Position numbers and translations under genes: made by a program
Origin: a virus
IMG/VR virus record: IMGVR_UViG_3300017989_000265
Coordinates: 1 to 34,820 of that record
DNA length: 34,820 bases
Strand: one strand, 5' to 3'
Notes under the pieces: generated by a model
Seen by the model: the letters and a program-made list of their open reading frames with translations, nothing else
Told to the model about the DNA's origin: nothing
Databases searched by the model: none
Shown here: positions 1 to 7,177 of the stretch, piece after piece
Position numbering within the stretch: position 1 is the first letter of the stretch
Layout: every line of letters begins with the position of its first letter

Positions 1-138
1 TACAACAATAAATATAAGTAATGTGGCTTGCAAGTTGCCCCTACCGACTTGCCTCCGTGTTTGTTCGGCTGTTCTCTCAGCTTGGTAAGGTCTGTGGAGT
101 GCCACACTACTCATATTATTTTCCGTTGGCGGTAATAC
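1..138. repeat. Imperfect palindrome after the PAPS reductase-like gene (attC-like)
   Basis: The arms at 7-27 and 101-120 are near-perfect inverted copies (AATAAATATAAGTAATGTGGC against AATAATATGAGTAGTGTGGC), separated by about 70 bases. On the minus strand the octamer GCCAACGG (123-130) follows the stop codon of the gene by 8 bases. A CAAC lies at the outer side of both arms. The same gene-end octamer recurs after four more genes to the right. It could be a cassette recombination site, a terminator, or a host interspersed repeat. The left end of the window cuts the surroundings off. Confidence 0.5.
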
Positions 139-1020
139 TCAGTCCGTGCAAAATCCTGCTTGACATCCGCTACCAGTTCCAAAGGAAAATTCATTTTGCA
201 ATCCAATCTTTTTTGCACTTGAATAACTCATTTCTTTCTTCCATTGTCGTTTCATTTCCTTTTCCATTTCTGCAAACCATCTCATTTTTTGGGGTTCATC
301 ATCCCAATTTTTTCGCAACTGCTGAAAGGGCTTCCAAAAACACCCTACACAGTTAGAATCAGCAGGGAAATTCAGCCCGCTATTTTGCGCCCATCGGTAA
401 ACTTCGTAATGTGAAGTTTTACTATCAATCAAAGGAAAAAATAAAGTACGCCATTCAATTTCAGCCCATTTATTATTCCCATTTGGGTGTTTGCCTACCA
501 CTGTTTTAAAGTGAGTGTTTCCTTTGTTCCGTTCGCCTCGTTCCTTTTCATCGTATCTAAAGCCTACTTGCATTTTAACAATTTCACCAACTTCTTTTTG
601 GCAGTAATCAAAAATGGGCTTCATTTTCATTTCCGTTGTGCAAAATCGCCACATTTGATTGGGTATTGCTTTTTTCTTTCTAATTATTTCCTCAAACGTA
701 TCACCAACAACCCATTTAATTTCCCTACCTAATAACTGCTCTAAATCTCTAACCACTATTAAAGTTTTATCGCTTTCCGCAGTTGCTACAAAATCACGTC
801 CTATCTTGTCAGAAACGTATTTAACTAATCCCTTGTCTTTTGGTTTGCAGTATTCAGCTTCAATACATACAAGCGCAAAAAGCTCTATGTCGGCAGGATA
901 GTGATAAGCCATATAAGCGGATGTTTTACCACCAGAAACCGAGTTAACAGAAACCGTACTACCGCCAACACTGGGTGTAGTGCATGGCGGGTTTTGTGCT
1001 GTATTTAAAGTTTTGTTCAT
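139..1020 (-). CDS. PAPS reductase / CysH-like PP-loop protein
   Basis: 293 aa. A PP-loop SGGKTS at residues 29-34 marks the adenine-nucleotide alpha-hydrolase fold shared by PAPS reductases, DndC-type and related sulfur enzymes. Further family-like signatures follow in order: RFCTTEMKMKP, GFRYDEKER, FPLID, then NCVGC and a C-terminal GCQAGFC, so several cysteines could hold an Fe-S cluster. Known relatives reduce PAPS to sulfite, but distant phage members may activate other substrates, and DNA phosphorothioation cannot be excluded because no other dnd genes are visible. The gene is the last of the leftward operon, starts at an ATG, and is bounded by palindromic spacers. The region looks more A+T-rich than the rest by eye, suggesting transfer. 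Family assignment is good; substrate unknown. Confidence 0.8.
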   Translation of the reverse strand: MNKTLNTAQNPPCTTPSVGGSTVSVNSVSGGKTSAYMAYHYPADIELFALVCIEAEYCKPKDKGLVKYVSDKIGRDFVATAESDKTLIVVRDLEQLLGREIKWVVGDTFEEIIRKKKAIPNQMWRFCTTEMKMKPIFDYCQKEVGEIVKMQVGFRYDEKERGERNKGNTHFKTVVGKHPNGNNKWAEIEWRTLFFPLIDSKTSHYEVYRWAQNSGLNFPADSNCVGCFWKPFQQLRKNWDDEPQKMRWFAEMEKEMKRQWKKEMSYSSAKKIGLQNEFSFGTGSGCQAGFCTD

Positions 1021-1100
1021 TTATCTAAGTTTTGTGTTTATTCGACAGGTTCGTTCTTCTAATCCGCCACGACACCATACCCTTTACCGTTAGCGTGCAT
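1021..1100. repeat. Spacer with gene-end octamer GCTAACGG
   Basis: Read on the minus strand, the octamer GCTAACGG (1087-1094) begins 6 bases after the stop of the lipoprotein gene. It is a member of the G[C/G][C/T]AACGG series seen at gene ends in this region. A clear second palindrome arm was not found here, so this is a weaker member of the set than those at 1-138, 2340-2403 and 2645-2742. Confidence 0.35.
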
Positions 1101-1466
1101 TTAGTCAGCCTTAGTCTTGGTATTGTTGTTATCGCTAAAACTGCAATCATCGGTCTTTATCCAAGTGTCACCGTAATTTAATGCTTCATAACATTGTCGT
1201 GTTACATAAACATCTTCGTGGATCATCTTTCCGTCTTTTTCACCTTCAATGGTTATCACCCAATCTTCGTTATCGTAAATCCAATAATGTTGCATTATAG
1301 TCACTTTACCAACTCTCATTGGTATAAGCATTAAATTCCTATCGGCTTCTTCATATCTTTTACCAATTACAGTTCCATCATCAAGGTGGTTACAACTTGA
1401 AAGAAAAACGCACGCTAACACTGCATAAAGTGAATAGCGCAATTTGTTTTTTAATTGAAGTTTCAT
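1101..1466 (-). CDS. Small secreted lipoprotein
   Basis: 121 aa. The N-terminus is basic, followed by a hydrophobic stretch and the lipobox LSSC (Cys at residue 25), so it should be lipidated after export. The mature part is polar, with a pattern (GTVIGKRYEEAD, EDWVITIEGE, EDVYVTRQCYEAL, GDTWIKTDDCSFSD) reminiscent of small lipoproteins found in many phages. No enzymatic motif is seen. Possible roles are superinfection exclusion or host-surface modification; both are guesses. It sits between the methyltransferase and the PAPS reductase-like gene in the same direction, separated by about 80-90 base spacers. ATG start. Confidence 0.7.
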   Translation of the reverse strand: MKLQLKNKLRYSLYAVLACVFLSSCNHLDDGTVIGKRYEEADRNLMLIPMRVGKVTIMQHYWIYDNEDWVITIEGEKDGKMIHEDVYVTRQCYEALNYGDTWIKTDDCSFSDNNNTKTKAD

Positions 1467-1556
1467 ATTTATAAATTTAATTTGTTACTAATTTGAAAGT
1501 GTAGCTTTTCAAGTGCGCTACTCACCTTATACTCGTCCGTTACCAACAATATTCGC
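1467..1556. repeat. Spacer with gene-end octamer GGTAACGG and a short inverted repeat
   Basis: On the minus strand the octamer GGTAACGG (1537-1544) follows the methyltransferase stop by 12 bases and is preceded by TATTGTT. A short imperfect inverted repeat (AAGGTGAGTAGC with GCTACACTTT on the same strand) follows. It is structurally weaker than the other palindromic spacers but is placed the same way. Confidence 0.35.
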
Positions 1557-2255
1557 TTAGTCTGTACTATTAAATAAAGTCGGTGCTTCTAATTCTTTTT
1601 TATTTTCTTCCACCCTCTTTTTTGCTATCGCAAAATTGGATTCAACCATCTCTATACCTATAAAGTTTCTGTTCAATTTTTGGCAAGCTATTCCAGTTGT
1701 CCCACTTCCCATAAAAGGGTCAAATACTGTCATTCCTTCATCGCTACTATGTAATATTATTTTTTCAATCAACTCAACAGGCTTTTGTGTTTCGTGGTAT
1801 TCTTGTTTGCATTTTCCAATTTGCCAAACACTCCCGTCTCTTTTGCCTCTTATTTGGTGTTTGCCATTAGTAGCGTAAATTATACTTTCGTAATTAAAAG
1901 AGAAATTGCCTTTTAAATCACCCATTCCTCCACCACCTTTAAACCAAATTATCTGATTTTTAGTGTCAAAGTGGTTTTTCATCTTTAACCACCAATAAGG
2001 GTAAACATCAAATCTTGTAAAGATATAAACAGCCCCATTAGGTCGTAATATTCTATTAAAATCTTTCATTAATTCATCTACAAAAACCATAACCGAAAAC
2101 CCATCGTCTCCATGCACAAGCTCTTTACTTCCGCTTTTATATCCTTTAGTAAAATTAATACCATAAGGAGGGTCTGTTACTATCAAATCAACACTATTAT
2201 CTTCTAATTCTCTTATAGCTAAAAAGCTATCTTTGTTTATCAATTTTATATCCAT
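1557..2255 (-). CDS. DNA (N4/N6) methyltransferase, beta class
   Basis: 232 aa from the ATG at 2255; a GTG nine codons upstream would be in frame but is less likely. DPPY (motif IV) is at residues 28-31, and the S-adenosylmethionine motif I, FDPFMGSGTT, is at about 178-187. This IV-before-I order is that of beta-class adenine-N6/cytosine-N4 methyltransferases. The target recognition part lies between. The enzyme would methylate phage DNA, probably as protection against host restriction; no cognate endonuclease is next to it, so it looks like an orphan. A 36-aa ORF (2227-2337) overlaps its start. Specificity cannot be read from sequence. Confidence 0.9.
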   Translation of the reverse strand: MDIKLINKDSFLAIRELEDNSVDLIVTDPPYGINFTKGYKSGSKELVHGDDGFSVMVFVDELMKDFNRILRPNGAVYIFTRFDVYPYWWLKMKNHFDTKNQIIWFKGGGGMGDLKGNFSFNYESIIYATNGKHQIRGKRDGSVWQIGKCKQEYHETQKPVELIEKIILHSSDEGMTVFDPFMGSGTTGIACQKLNRNFIGIEMVESNFAIAKKRVEENKKELEAPTLFNSTD

Positions 2256-2337
2256 TTTGCTTCGCAATTTTTGCCACCGCACAAAATAAAAAAGGTGCAG
2301 TGCTGTTAATAATCATTTGTTCGTTTAAGTCGCTCAT
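2227..2337 (-). CDS. Possible 36-aa protein overlapping the methyltransferase start
   Basis: ATG at 2337 to TAG at 2227, beginning MSDLNEQMIINSTAP with a central hydrophobic stretch (FLFCAVAKIA). It overlaps the first nine codons of the methyltransferase in another frame, an arrangement that would allow translational coupling. Not recognised. It may be non-coding. Confidence 0.3.
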   Translation of the reverse strand: MSDLNEQMIINSTAPFLFCAVAKIAKQNGYKIDKQR

Positions 2338-2403
2338 ACAGTTGGTAACACGCAATATACCGCATTAAAACGACGGCATATTGCCAACCGTTGGCAGCAA
2401 TAA
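2338..2403. repeat. Palindromic attC-like spacer after the 75-aa gene
   Basis: Minus strand: GCCAACGG (2388-2395) follows the TAG stop by 8 bases, then comes an imperfect palindrome: CAATATGCCG (2374-2383) with CGGTATATTG (2353-2362), 9 of 10 paired, with an 11-base loop, and outer GTTGG/CCAAC bases (2341-2345 with 2384-2388). The symmetric core, bulge and conserved ends resemble folded cassette recombination sites. A terminator role is possible, but there is no T tract. Confidence 0.5.
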
Positions 2404-2631
2404 CTACTCAGCCACCCTTTCAACCGTAATCTTCCAATGTGTCTTGCCTTTTACCGCAAGTGTCCTTTGAAACTTCTCACCAACTTTAGGTAATACCCCT
2501 TCGTTTAGCCAAAGAAGCACCATCTGAATAAAGTTGCCTTTTGGTAAGTCCACTTGCTTACCCTTTCCGTCAATGTAAAATACAGTATCAGTCAAGCCAC
2601 TATACGCTAATGTTTTTTTGTCGTTTGTCAT
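2404..2631 (-). CDS. Small protein of unknown function
   Basis: 75 aa, ATG start. The sequence is a compact soluble domain: a GLTDTVFYIDGKGKQVDLPKGNF stretch, a helix FIQMVLLWLNEG, and a final strand WKITVERV. Not recognised beyond a feeling that it belongs to Bacteroidota mobile DNA. It lies between two palindromic spacers and is therefore a clean single-gene unit of the left-end array. No motif suggests an enzyme. Confidence 0.6.
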   Translation of the reverse strand: MTNDKKTLAYSGLTDTVFYIDGKGKQVDLPKGNFIQMVLLWLNEGVLPKVGEKFQRTLAVKGKTHWKITVERVAE

Positions 2632-2637
2632 TTTAAA

Positions 2638-2742
2638 TCCGTTACTGCTGCCAACAATGTATAAAAAACAGGCGCAGGCAGCGTTTACGCCTCTTTTCGT
2701 AGTTAGGGAGTTGCGCCCGATTTTTTATACTGAGCCGTTGCC
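2638..2742. repeat. Palindromic attC-like spacer after the spanin-like gene
   Basis: The arms at 2659-2676 (GTATAAAAAACAGGCGCA) and 2712-2730 (TGCGCCCGATTTTTTATAC) are inverted copies with a couple of changes, about 35 bases apart. On the minus strand GGCAACGG (2735-2742) abuts the stop codon, and TTGTTGGCAG lies at the far end, so CAAC flanks both arms. This is the clearest palindrome of the set. Confidence 0.55.
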
Positions 2743-3197
2743 TACCTAAACCAATACCCCAATCCCAACACAACACTAATCGCAATGAACACCAGAGCGA
2801 CAGTTCGCCACCTGTCCGTCTTTTGCCGCTGCTTTTCGGAAGGTTCGTAGCGGACAGGTTGGATGGTATCGCATGGCACTTGTACCGGAACGAACACCGT
2901 GTCGCATTCCGCGTCGATTAGTATGCTATTCCCTGGCAGCCGAACAATGCGAACGCGCAAATTGTCCCGATAAACTTCAACCGTGTCGGATTGCCACACA
3001 AAGGTCGTGTCGATGTGAACGCGGTTGGTGTGCAGCGTGTCGCGGATCGTGTCGGTTCGCACCAATTCGGGGTACTTCGCGGTGAGCTTTTCGAGCTTCT
3101 TTGTAGCGCGGTTCATTCGCCGCTCTTCTTTGGTGAGTTTGCACCCGCTAAGAAGTAGCGCGGCGAGGAGGATGTATAGGGTTGGTTTCATTCGCAT
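2742..3197 (-). CDS. Candidate unimolecular spanin (lipoprotein with C-terminal membrane segment)
   Basis: 151 aa from ATG 3197 (ATG 3191 is also possible). It begins with a lipoprotein signal ending in LLLSGC (Cys 19) and ends with one hydrophobic segment, TVALVFIAISVVLGLGYWF. The middle is polar, with a charged helix (KLEKLTAKYPELVRTDTIRD) and beta-prone repeats of the D-T-x-F type. N-terminal lipidation plus a C-terminal membrane anchor is the hallmark topology of u-spanins, which fuse outer and inner membranes in the last lysis step. No endolysin or holin is adjacent, so the role is inferred from topology only. It is first in the operon driven by the promoter near 3334-3400. Confidence 0.55.
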   Translation of the reverse strand: MRMKPTLYILLAALLLSGCKLTKEERRMNRATKKLEKLTAKYPELVRTDTIRDTLHTNRVHIDTTFVWQSDTVEVYRDNLRVRIVRLPGNSILIDAECDTVFVPVQVPCDTIQPVRYEPSEKQRQKTDRWRTVALVFIAISVVLGLGYWFR

Positions 3198-3251
3198 CAA
3201 TTTAAGTGTTGACTAAGTTACAATTTTGTCAGCTTATACCTTGACGATTAA

Positions 3252-3321
3252 CCCCCGCCGGATGGGAACTATTCCCGGTAATCCGTCAAAAAAACCGTCG
3301 TAGTTTATGGCCCGGCGGGGG
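3252..3321. repeat. GC-rich structured leader upstream of the spanin-like gene
   Basis: Perfect 10-bp inverted repeat: CCCCCGCCGG (3252-3261) and CCGGCGGGGG (3312-3321). Inside are GGGAACTATTCCC and two CCGTC copies around an A-run. It lies between the -7 box at 3334-3341 and the ATG at 3197, so it would sit in the 5' leader of the leftward transcript. It could be an attenuator, a terminator for upstream read-through, or a protein-binding site. Confidence 0.55.
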
Positions 3322-3333
3322 GTGTTGTTTACT

Positions 3334-3400
3334 CAAACATACAACTCCAAAACAATCACTTGCAAACTTATTCGACTAAACACCCGTATTTTTCGACGAA
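3334..3400 (-). promoter_or_regulatory. Leftward promoter with paired TTCGACGAA boxes (P3)
   Basis: Minus strand: -33 TTTG (3363-3366), 21-base spacer, -7 TATGTTTG (3334-3341), a full match to TAnnTTTG. Just upstream are TTCGACTAA (3371-3379, one mismatch) and TTCGACGAA (3392-3400), exactly 21 bp apart. The same arrangement is found at 8621-8687 and 11275-11341. It should drive the spanin, small protein, methyltransferase, lipoprotein and PAPS reductase-like genes. Confidence 0.7.
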
Positions 3401-3403
3401 TTT

Positions 3404-4795
3404 CTAAAAGGGTGGATCGTCAAAGTCTCGATTTGGTTCGATTCCTTTGTCGGGTGATTCCGGTGAAGTGTATTCGTTAAAGTCGCTAAAGCGTGTCGTT
3501 TCCGCGTGCCACCTTAGTTGCACCGTGTCGGTCATCCCTGCGCGGTTCTTTCCAATAATTATTTCGGCAATGCCTGCGGTGGGCGATCCATCGGCAAATT
3601 GTGTGATGCCATTCTGTTCGGGGCGGTTTACGAGTTCGATCACATCCGCATCCTGTTCAATCGCACCGCTATCCCTTAAATCGGAAACCATAGGGCGCTT
3701 ATCTCCACCGCGCTGCTCTACACCCCTATTGAGTTGAGACAATGCCACCACAGGCACGTCAAGCGCCTTAGCGAGTAGTTTTAGGCTTCGGCTAATGGTT
3801 GACACTCTGTCCTCTTTGTTGTAGCCGGATGACCCCACCAGTTGAATGTAGTCCAGGTAGATAATGTCGCACTTCTTTTGCATCTTCATTCGCCTTGCAA
3901 TCGTTAAGATGCTTGTAAGGTCAAATGCCTTGTCAAAAATATGAAGGTTGCTCTTTTCAAGTTTGCCGAGTGCGGTGTCAAACTTTGACCAGTCATCCGT
4001 TGACAGGTTCCCAAATTTAATCTTTGATGCGTTGACACCACTTTCTGCGGATGCAATTCTTTTTAGTAATTGCCCCGCTGACATTTCGAGGGAGAAAATC
4101 ACAGAGTGGTAGTGCTGCCACACGCTTTGTCGGTGCGCTTGTGATAGCACGTATGCAGTTTTACCCATAGCAGGCCGACCGCCTACAATGATTAAATCTG
4201 TTTGTTGCCTGCCACCGTAGATGTTGTCAAGGGTTGGCATTCCGGTTGGTATGCCTGTAATACCTTTTTGCTCGGATGCCCTTACAACTTCATCGCGGAT
4301 TTGCGCTGCGAGGTCTTTAATAGATGGTGCTTGATTTGACTTGATGTTAGACAGCATCTCCACCTGCATCTGAGTGATAAACTCGTCTATCTCAAAAGGG
4401 TCATCCCCTGCCTCTATGCTTTGCTGTATCTCTTGGGATAGTTTTAGTTGGGCGCGTTTAATGCGAAGTTCTTCGAGGATTCTCGCGTGGCGCTGTGCGT
4501 TGGCCGTTCCTGCGACTTTGTTTGTGAGTTGGCTGATGTAGTACACCCCATTTTCGCCATCTTGGTCGAGTGCTTCTAACTTGGATGTCTTTTTAAGTTG
4601 ATCCGTAACGGTTACAAGGTCGATAGATTCACCTGCTTCAACAAGTTGCTGAATGGCGTTAAATATTGTCCTGTTGCGGTACTCGTTGAATGATTGCGGC
4701 TGCAAGATGTCAACAACCGCGTAGCACGCATCGGGGCTGATAAGCATCTGCCCTAATACAATTCTTTCGAGGTCGCTGTCGGCGGGGTATTTCAT
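3404..4795 (-). CDS. dnaB: Replicative DNA helicase, DnaB type
   Basis: 463 aa from ATG 4795; a TTG seven codons upstream is in frame but lies inside the preceding gene's end. The N-terminal domain starts with DLERIVLGQMLISPD, as in DnaB. The RecA-like core has Walker A GGRPAMGKT, Walker B-type IIYLDYIQLV, the SQLNR motif and IIGKNRAG. It unwinds the fork 5'-3' during phage replication and would recruit primase. The preceding gene, 8 bases away, looks like the phage initiator/loader, matching a replication cassette. It is the last gene of its run; promoter P3 lies immediately downstream for the next operon. Confidence 0.95.
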   Translation of the reverse strand: MKYPADSDLERIVLGQMLISPDACYAVVDILQPQSFNEYRNRTIFNAIQQLVEAGESIDLVTVTDQLKKTSKLEALDQDGENGVYYISQLTNKVAGTANAQRHARILEELRIKRAQLKLSQEIQQSIEAGDDPFEIDEFITQMQVEMLSNIKSNQAPSIKDLAAQIRDEVVRASEQKGITGIPTGMPTLDNIYGGRQQTDLIIVGGRPAMGKTAYVLSQAHRQSVWQHYHSVIFSLEMSAGQLLKRIASAESGVNASKIKFGNLSTDDWSKFDTALGKLEKSNLHIFDKAFDLTSILTIARRMKMQKKCDIIYLDYIQLVGSSGYNKEDRVSTISRSLKLLAKALDVPVVALSQLNRGVEQRGGDKRPMVSDLRDSGAIEQDADVIELVNRPEQNGITQFADGSPTAGIAEIIIGKNRAGMTDTVQLRWHAETTRFSDFNEYTSPESPDKGIEPNRDFDDPPF

Positions 4796-4803
4796 GGTTT
4801 CAA

Positions 4804-5511
4804 TTATTCCCCCCAATGCGCCGCTTTGCCTTTACTCTTTAGCGGCGCAATTGCGGTGGGTGTTTCTTGTTTTGCTTTATCCTTTTCACTCCACTTCCGA
4901 AAGGTTAAGTTAGCAGATTTATTGTTCTTGCGAAGTGGCGCGTAATTTTCCATTGCCAAAAATTGATCTTTGACGTATTTGCGGTCGGGGTAATCCTGCA
5001 GCAGGCGCTTTGCCTCGTCGTTTGTAAGGGGTTGTTTCATCTTCATTACATCGGGGCAGTTTTCTTTTAGCCAAGTGATGAGAGGGTGATCGGGCGGCGG
5101 CGGAACTTTAGTCTTAGATGGTTTTTTGTTTTTTAAGGGTAAAAATGGATTAGGGTTTACCCCTCCTTTACCTTCTCCTTCTTCTTTCTCTTGTACTTGT
5201 CCTTTCTCTTGTTCGGTAGGTATGTTTTGCCCCCCTTCAGCACCCCCCTTCGGTAGGGGTTGATGTGTTTCTTTTTCAGGTGGTTGTAGTTTTTTATCCA
5301 TTTTATCCTCCCATCCTTTGATCTGTTGGTCGATCACTTGCTTTTGGCTTATGTACGCAAACTTTGCCTGGCCCGTCAATTCGGTTTCAACGCCTGTGAA
5401 TTGCCTATCCAAAACAGCCTTAATAAAGGCCAGTTTATCCTTATCCTTTTCGATCTCGTTGAACACCTCGTAAAAGGACAGGTAGAAGTTAAATGCTTTA
5501 CGCTCGCTCAT
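4804..5511 (-). CDS. Replication initiator / helicase-loader-like protein
   Basis: 235 aa from ATG 5511; the longer TTG start is less likely. The N-terminal part (KAFNFYLSFYEVFNEI, DKLAFIKAVLDRQFTG, YISQKQVIDQQIKGWEDK) resembles the DUF6291-type domain found in phage replication proteins. A low-complexity charged/proline linker follows (about residues 75-140). The C-terminal part (HPLITWLKENCPDV to RKWSEKDK) is the kind of region that contacts DNA or helicase. Position directly before DnaB supports an O/DnaA-like initiator or loader. The function is inferred from context. Confidence 0.6.
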   Translation of the reverse strand: MSERKAFNFYLSFYEVFNEIEKDKDKLAFIKAVLDRQFTGVETELTGQAKFAYISQKQVIDQQIKGWEDKMDKKLQPPEKETHQPLPKGGAEGGQNIPTEQEKGQVQEKEEGEGKGGVNPNPFLPLKNKKPSKTKVPPPPDHPLITWLKENCPDVMKMKQPLTNDEAKRLLQDYPDRKYVKDQFLAMENYAPLRKNNKSANLTFRKWSEKDKAKQETPTAIAPLKSKGKAAHWGE

Positions 5512-5621
5512 CTTAAAAAATACCGCAAGGGGAGGTCTTGACAAACCCTACTCAGCGCACCCACAGACAAGCGGCCTTTCGTTTTATCCCCTAAGCGGAT
5601 TTTTGTACGGTTGTAATTCAT
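5508..5621 (-). CDS. Possible 37-aa basic protein
   Basis: ATG 5621 to TGA 5508, with the stop overlapping the next gene's start as ATGA, typical of coupled phage genes. The peptide (MNYNRTKIRLGDKTKGRLSV...) is basic. It fills an otherwise empty 158-base gap. Not recognised; coding status rests on the overlap only. Confidence 0.4.
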   Translation of the reverse strand: MNYNRTKIRLGDKTKGRLSVGALSRVCQDLPLRYFLR

Positions 5622-5669
5622 TTTGTCTGTGTTTTTGTCGCGGGTGTCAAACCGGACGGGTTAAAGATA

Positions 5670-5969
5670 CTAAACTTTCACCAAATAAAGCCCCATAGCG
5701 CACGCCTTTTTAATCTCCTCCCTTTGCTTGGCATTCGCCTCAAATAACACCCTGTCGTGATCTGCTGCATTGTGTCCAACCTTCGGGGCGACATCCCTTA
5801 AACCCATCTTTTTAGGTGTATGTTCTATGATTGTGATGCTCATAGCGGTTCTGTTGCAGACCAAATAAAAGGTCTTTCCGTACCCCGCGTCTGAGGCAAT
5901 CGACCAGCGATAACCTTCCGGCAACTTATGGCGGGGAGTGCTAAGGGTTATTTGCTTGGGTTTTTTCAC
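5670..5969 (-). CDS. Hypothetical early protein
   Basis: 99 aa. It starts at a GTG that overlaps the upstream gene's stop (GTGA), so it is translationally coupled. The sequence is basic, with a predicted small alpha/beta domain (YRWSIASDAGYGKTFYLVCN; a lysine-rich helix near the end). The GYGKT piece is not a complete Walker A. Not recognised. Confidence 0.65.
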   Translation of the reverse strand: MKKPKQITLSTPRHKLPEGYRWSIASDAGYGKTFYLVCNRTAMSITIIEHTPKKMGLRDVAPKVGHNAADHDRVLFEANAKQREEIKKACAMGLYLVKV

Positions 5970-6190
5970 TTTAGCGCCTCCGCTATAATTTGCTTTTCCT
6001 TATCATAACCATCCACGCCGGACACCATCAGCAAAACCTTGTCGCGGTAAGCCGTGTAGAGTTCCTTTGTCGTGCGGTGTGGCGCGTGGAATTTCTTTGT
6101 CAGTCGCACCTGTTCCAAGATAGCAATGGCCTCGCTTGTCGGGGTGGGGTTTTCGTTGTATGCCTTCTCGGCGGCTTTGTATGCTTTCAT
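5966..6190 (-). CDS. Hypothetical early protein
   Basis: 74 aa, helical, basic (KAYKAAEKAYNENPTPTSEAIAILEQV). It overlaps both neighbours by 4 bases (ATG start at 6190). No motif recognised; the tight coupling argues that it is a real gene. Confidence 0.65.
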   Translation of the reverse strand: MKAYKAAEKAYNENPTPTSEAIAILEQVRLTKKFHAPHRTTKELYTAYRDKVLLMVSGVDGYDKEKQIIAEALK

Positions 6191-6396
6191 CTCAATTCGC
6201 TTTGGTAAATCTCTTTTGTCTTTTCAATTTTGTCGTAATTCGCCAGGTGCTGCTTCCGCATAAAGGCAATCTTATCGGTCAACACTTCTGCCTGCCTTCG
6301 GTACTCATTCCGCTCAGCTGACATTTGGTTGATTTCCTCGTCAAGTTCGCGCTGCTTTTCGATTAGCGAGGCGATAAATGCTTTAGGGTTGTTCAT
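6187..6396 (-). CDS. Small coiled-coil protein
   Basis: 69 aa, almost entirely charged helix with heptad-like spacing from residue 10 (IEKQRELDEEINQMSAERN) to the end. It overlaps the next gene by 4 bases and abuts the previous stop. It could be a small dimeric adaptor. Not recognised. Confidence 0.65.
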   Translation of the reverse strand: MNNPKAFIASLIEKQRELDEEINQMSAERNEYRRQAEVLTDKIAFMRKQHLANYDKIEKTKEIYQSELR

Positions 6397-6758
6397 TAGT
6401 CCAGCTTTTGTTTGTAGTGGTTAATGATCTTTTCGGTTTCGGTCTTATAGAAGTCTTTAAACTCGCCAACCCCGCCGCGCTTCTCCCAAAGGACATACAA
6501 CACGCCTCTTAGCCGCTGTGATTGCGTGCGCGGCGAATCGTAAACATCGACATCAATAGCGTCTATCTCGTCTAATTCTGCCTTGCTCAACTTCTCACCG
6601 CCCCGAAAGTACAACACCCCAAACTGATCTATCCGCGAGTGTATTTCCATCACCTTTTCGGGGGTGAGTTCCTGGGTAACGAATTTCACCGCCACAGTTT
6701 TATCCTTTCGGTTGGAATAGTTGTCGAGGATTGCTTGTAGTATGATTGGTGGTTTCAT
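6396..6758 (-). CDS. Conserved-looking phage protein of unknown function
   Basis: 120 aa. The C-terminal half (SPRTQSQRLRGVLYVLWEK, then FKDFYKTETEKIINHYKQKL) resembles a family met in many phage early regions, with a core of two or three helices. An acidic stretch precedes it (ELDEIDAIDVDVYD). No catalytic signature is seen. The ATG at 6758 overlaps the upstream stop by 4 bases. The role is unknown; it may aid replication or recombination given the SSB-like, nuclease and helicase genes in the same run. Confidence 0.65.
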   Translation of the reverse strand: MKPPIILQAILDNYSNRKDKTVAVKFVTQELTPEKVMEIHSRIDQFGVLYFRGGEKLSKAELDEIDAIDVDVYDSPRTQSQRLRGVLYVLWEKRGGVGEFKDFYKTETEKIINHYKQKLD

Positions 6759-7177
6759 TGTTGCACCTCATTAATAATTAAACTTGGTTTGCTGTATGTA
6801 ACCTTTGGCAGTTCTATTTCCACGCCATCCGCATCGGCGGCCATCGCTCCGGGGTTCGCATTGGCAAACTCCCAATTGCGCTTTAGCACAATTTCACGCT
6901 CTTTGAGTTGTTCCTTTACCTCAACCCATGAACGGCATTCTTTGAAGTCAAACGAGCGGCGCCCACTGTTTAAGGTGATCTTTAGGCCGTTCTGTTCAAA
7001 GGTCTTTTCAGGGTGTTTCTCAGCTTCTGTGACCGCTATATCGCGGATCTGATCGGCGCACTCTTTGGCGAGTTTGGCTATTTGAGTCAAATGGTGGTAG
7101 GCTTCAATTGGGTCGGCGTGTCCGTCTTCAACTGATTCAACTACCGCTGTTAGTTGTTCTTTTTCTTCTTGTGTCAT
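6755..7177 (-). CDS. Hypothetical early protein
   Basis: 140 aa. The N-terminal half is helical and acidic (EQLTAVVESVEDGHADPIEAYHHL), and the C-terminal half is beta-rich (GLKITLNSGRRSFDFKECRSW). The layout, with a helical hairpin followed by a small beta domain, recalls uncharacterised phage early proteins. It overlaps both neighbours by 4 bases. Unknown function. Confidence 0.65.
   Translation of the reverse strand: MTQEEKEQLTAVVESVEDGHADPIEAYHHLTQIAKLAKECADQIRDIAVTEAEKHPEKTFEQNGLKITLNSGRRSFDFKECRSWVEVKEQLKEREIVLKRNWEFANANPGAMAADADGVEIELPKVTYSKPSLIINEVQQ

Noticed and set aside
21-356. 111-aa plus-strand frame at the left end
   Set aside because: Overlaps the palindrome and the PAPS reductase-like gene on the opposite strand.
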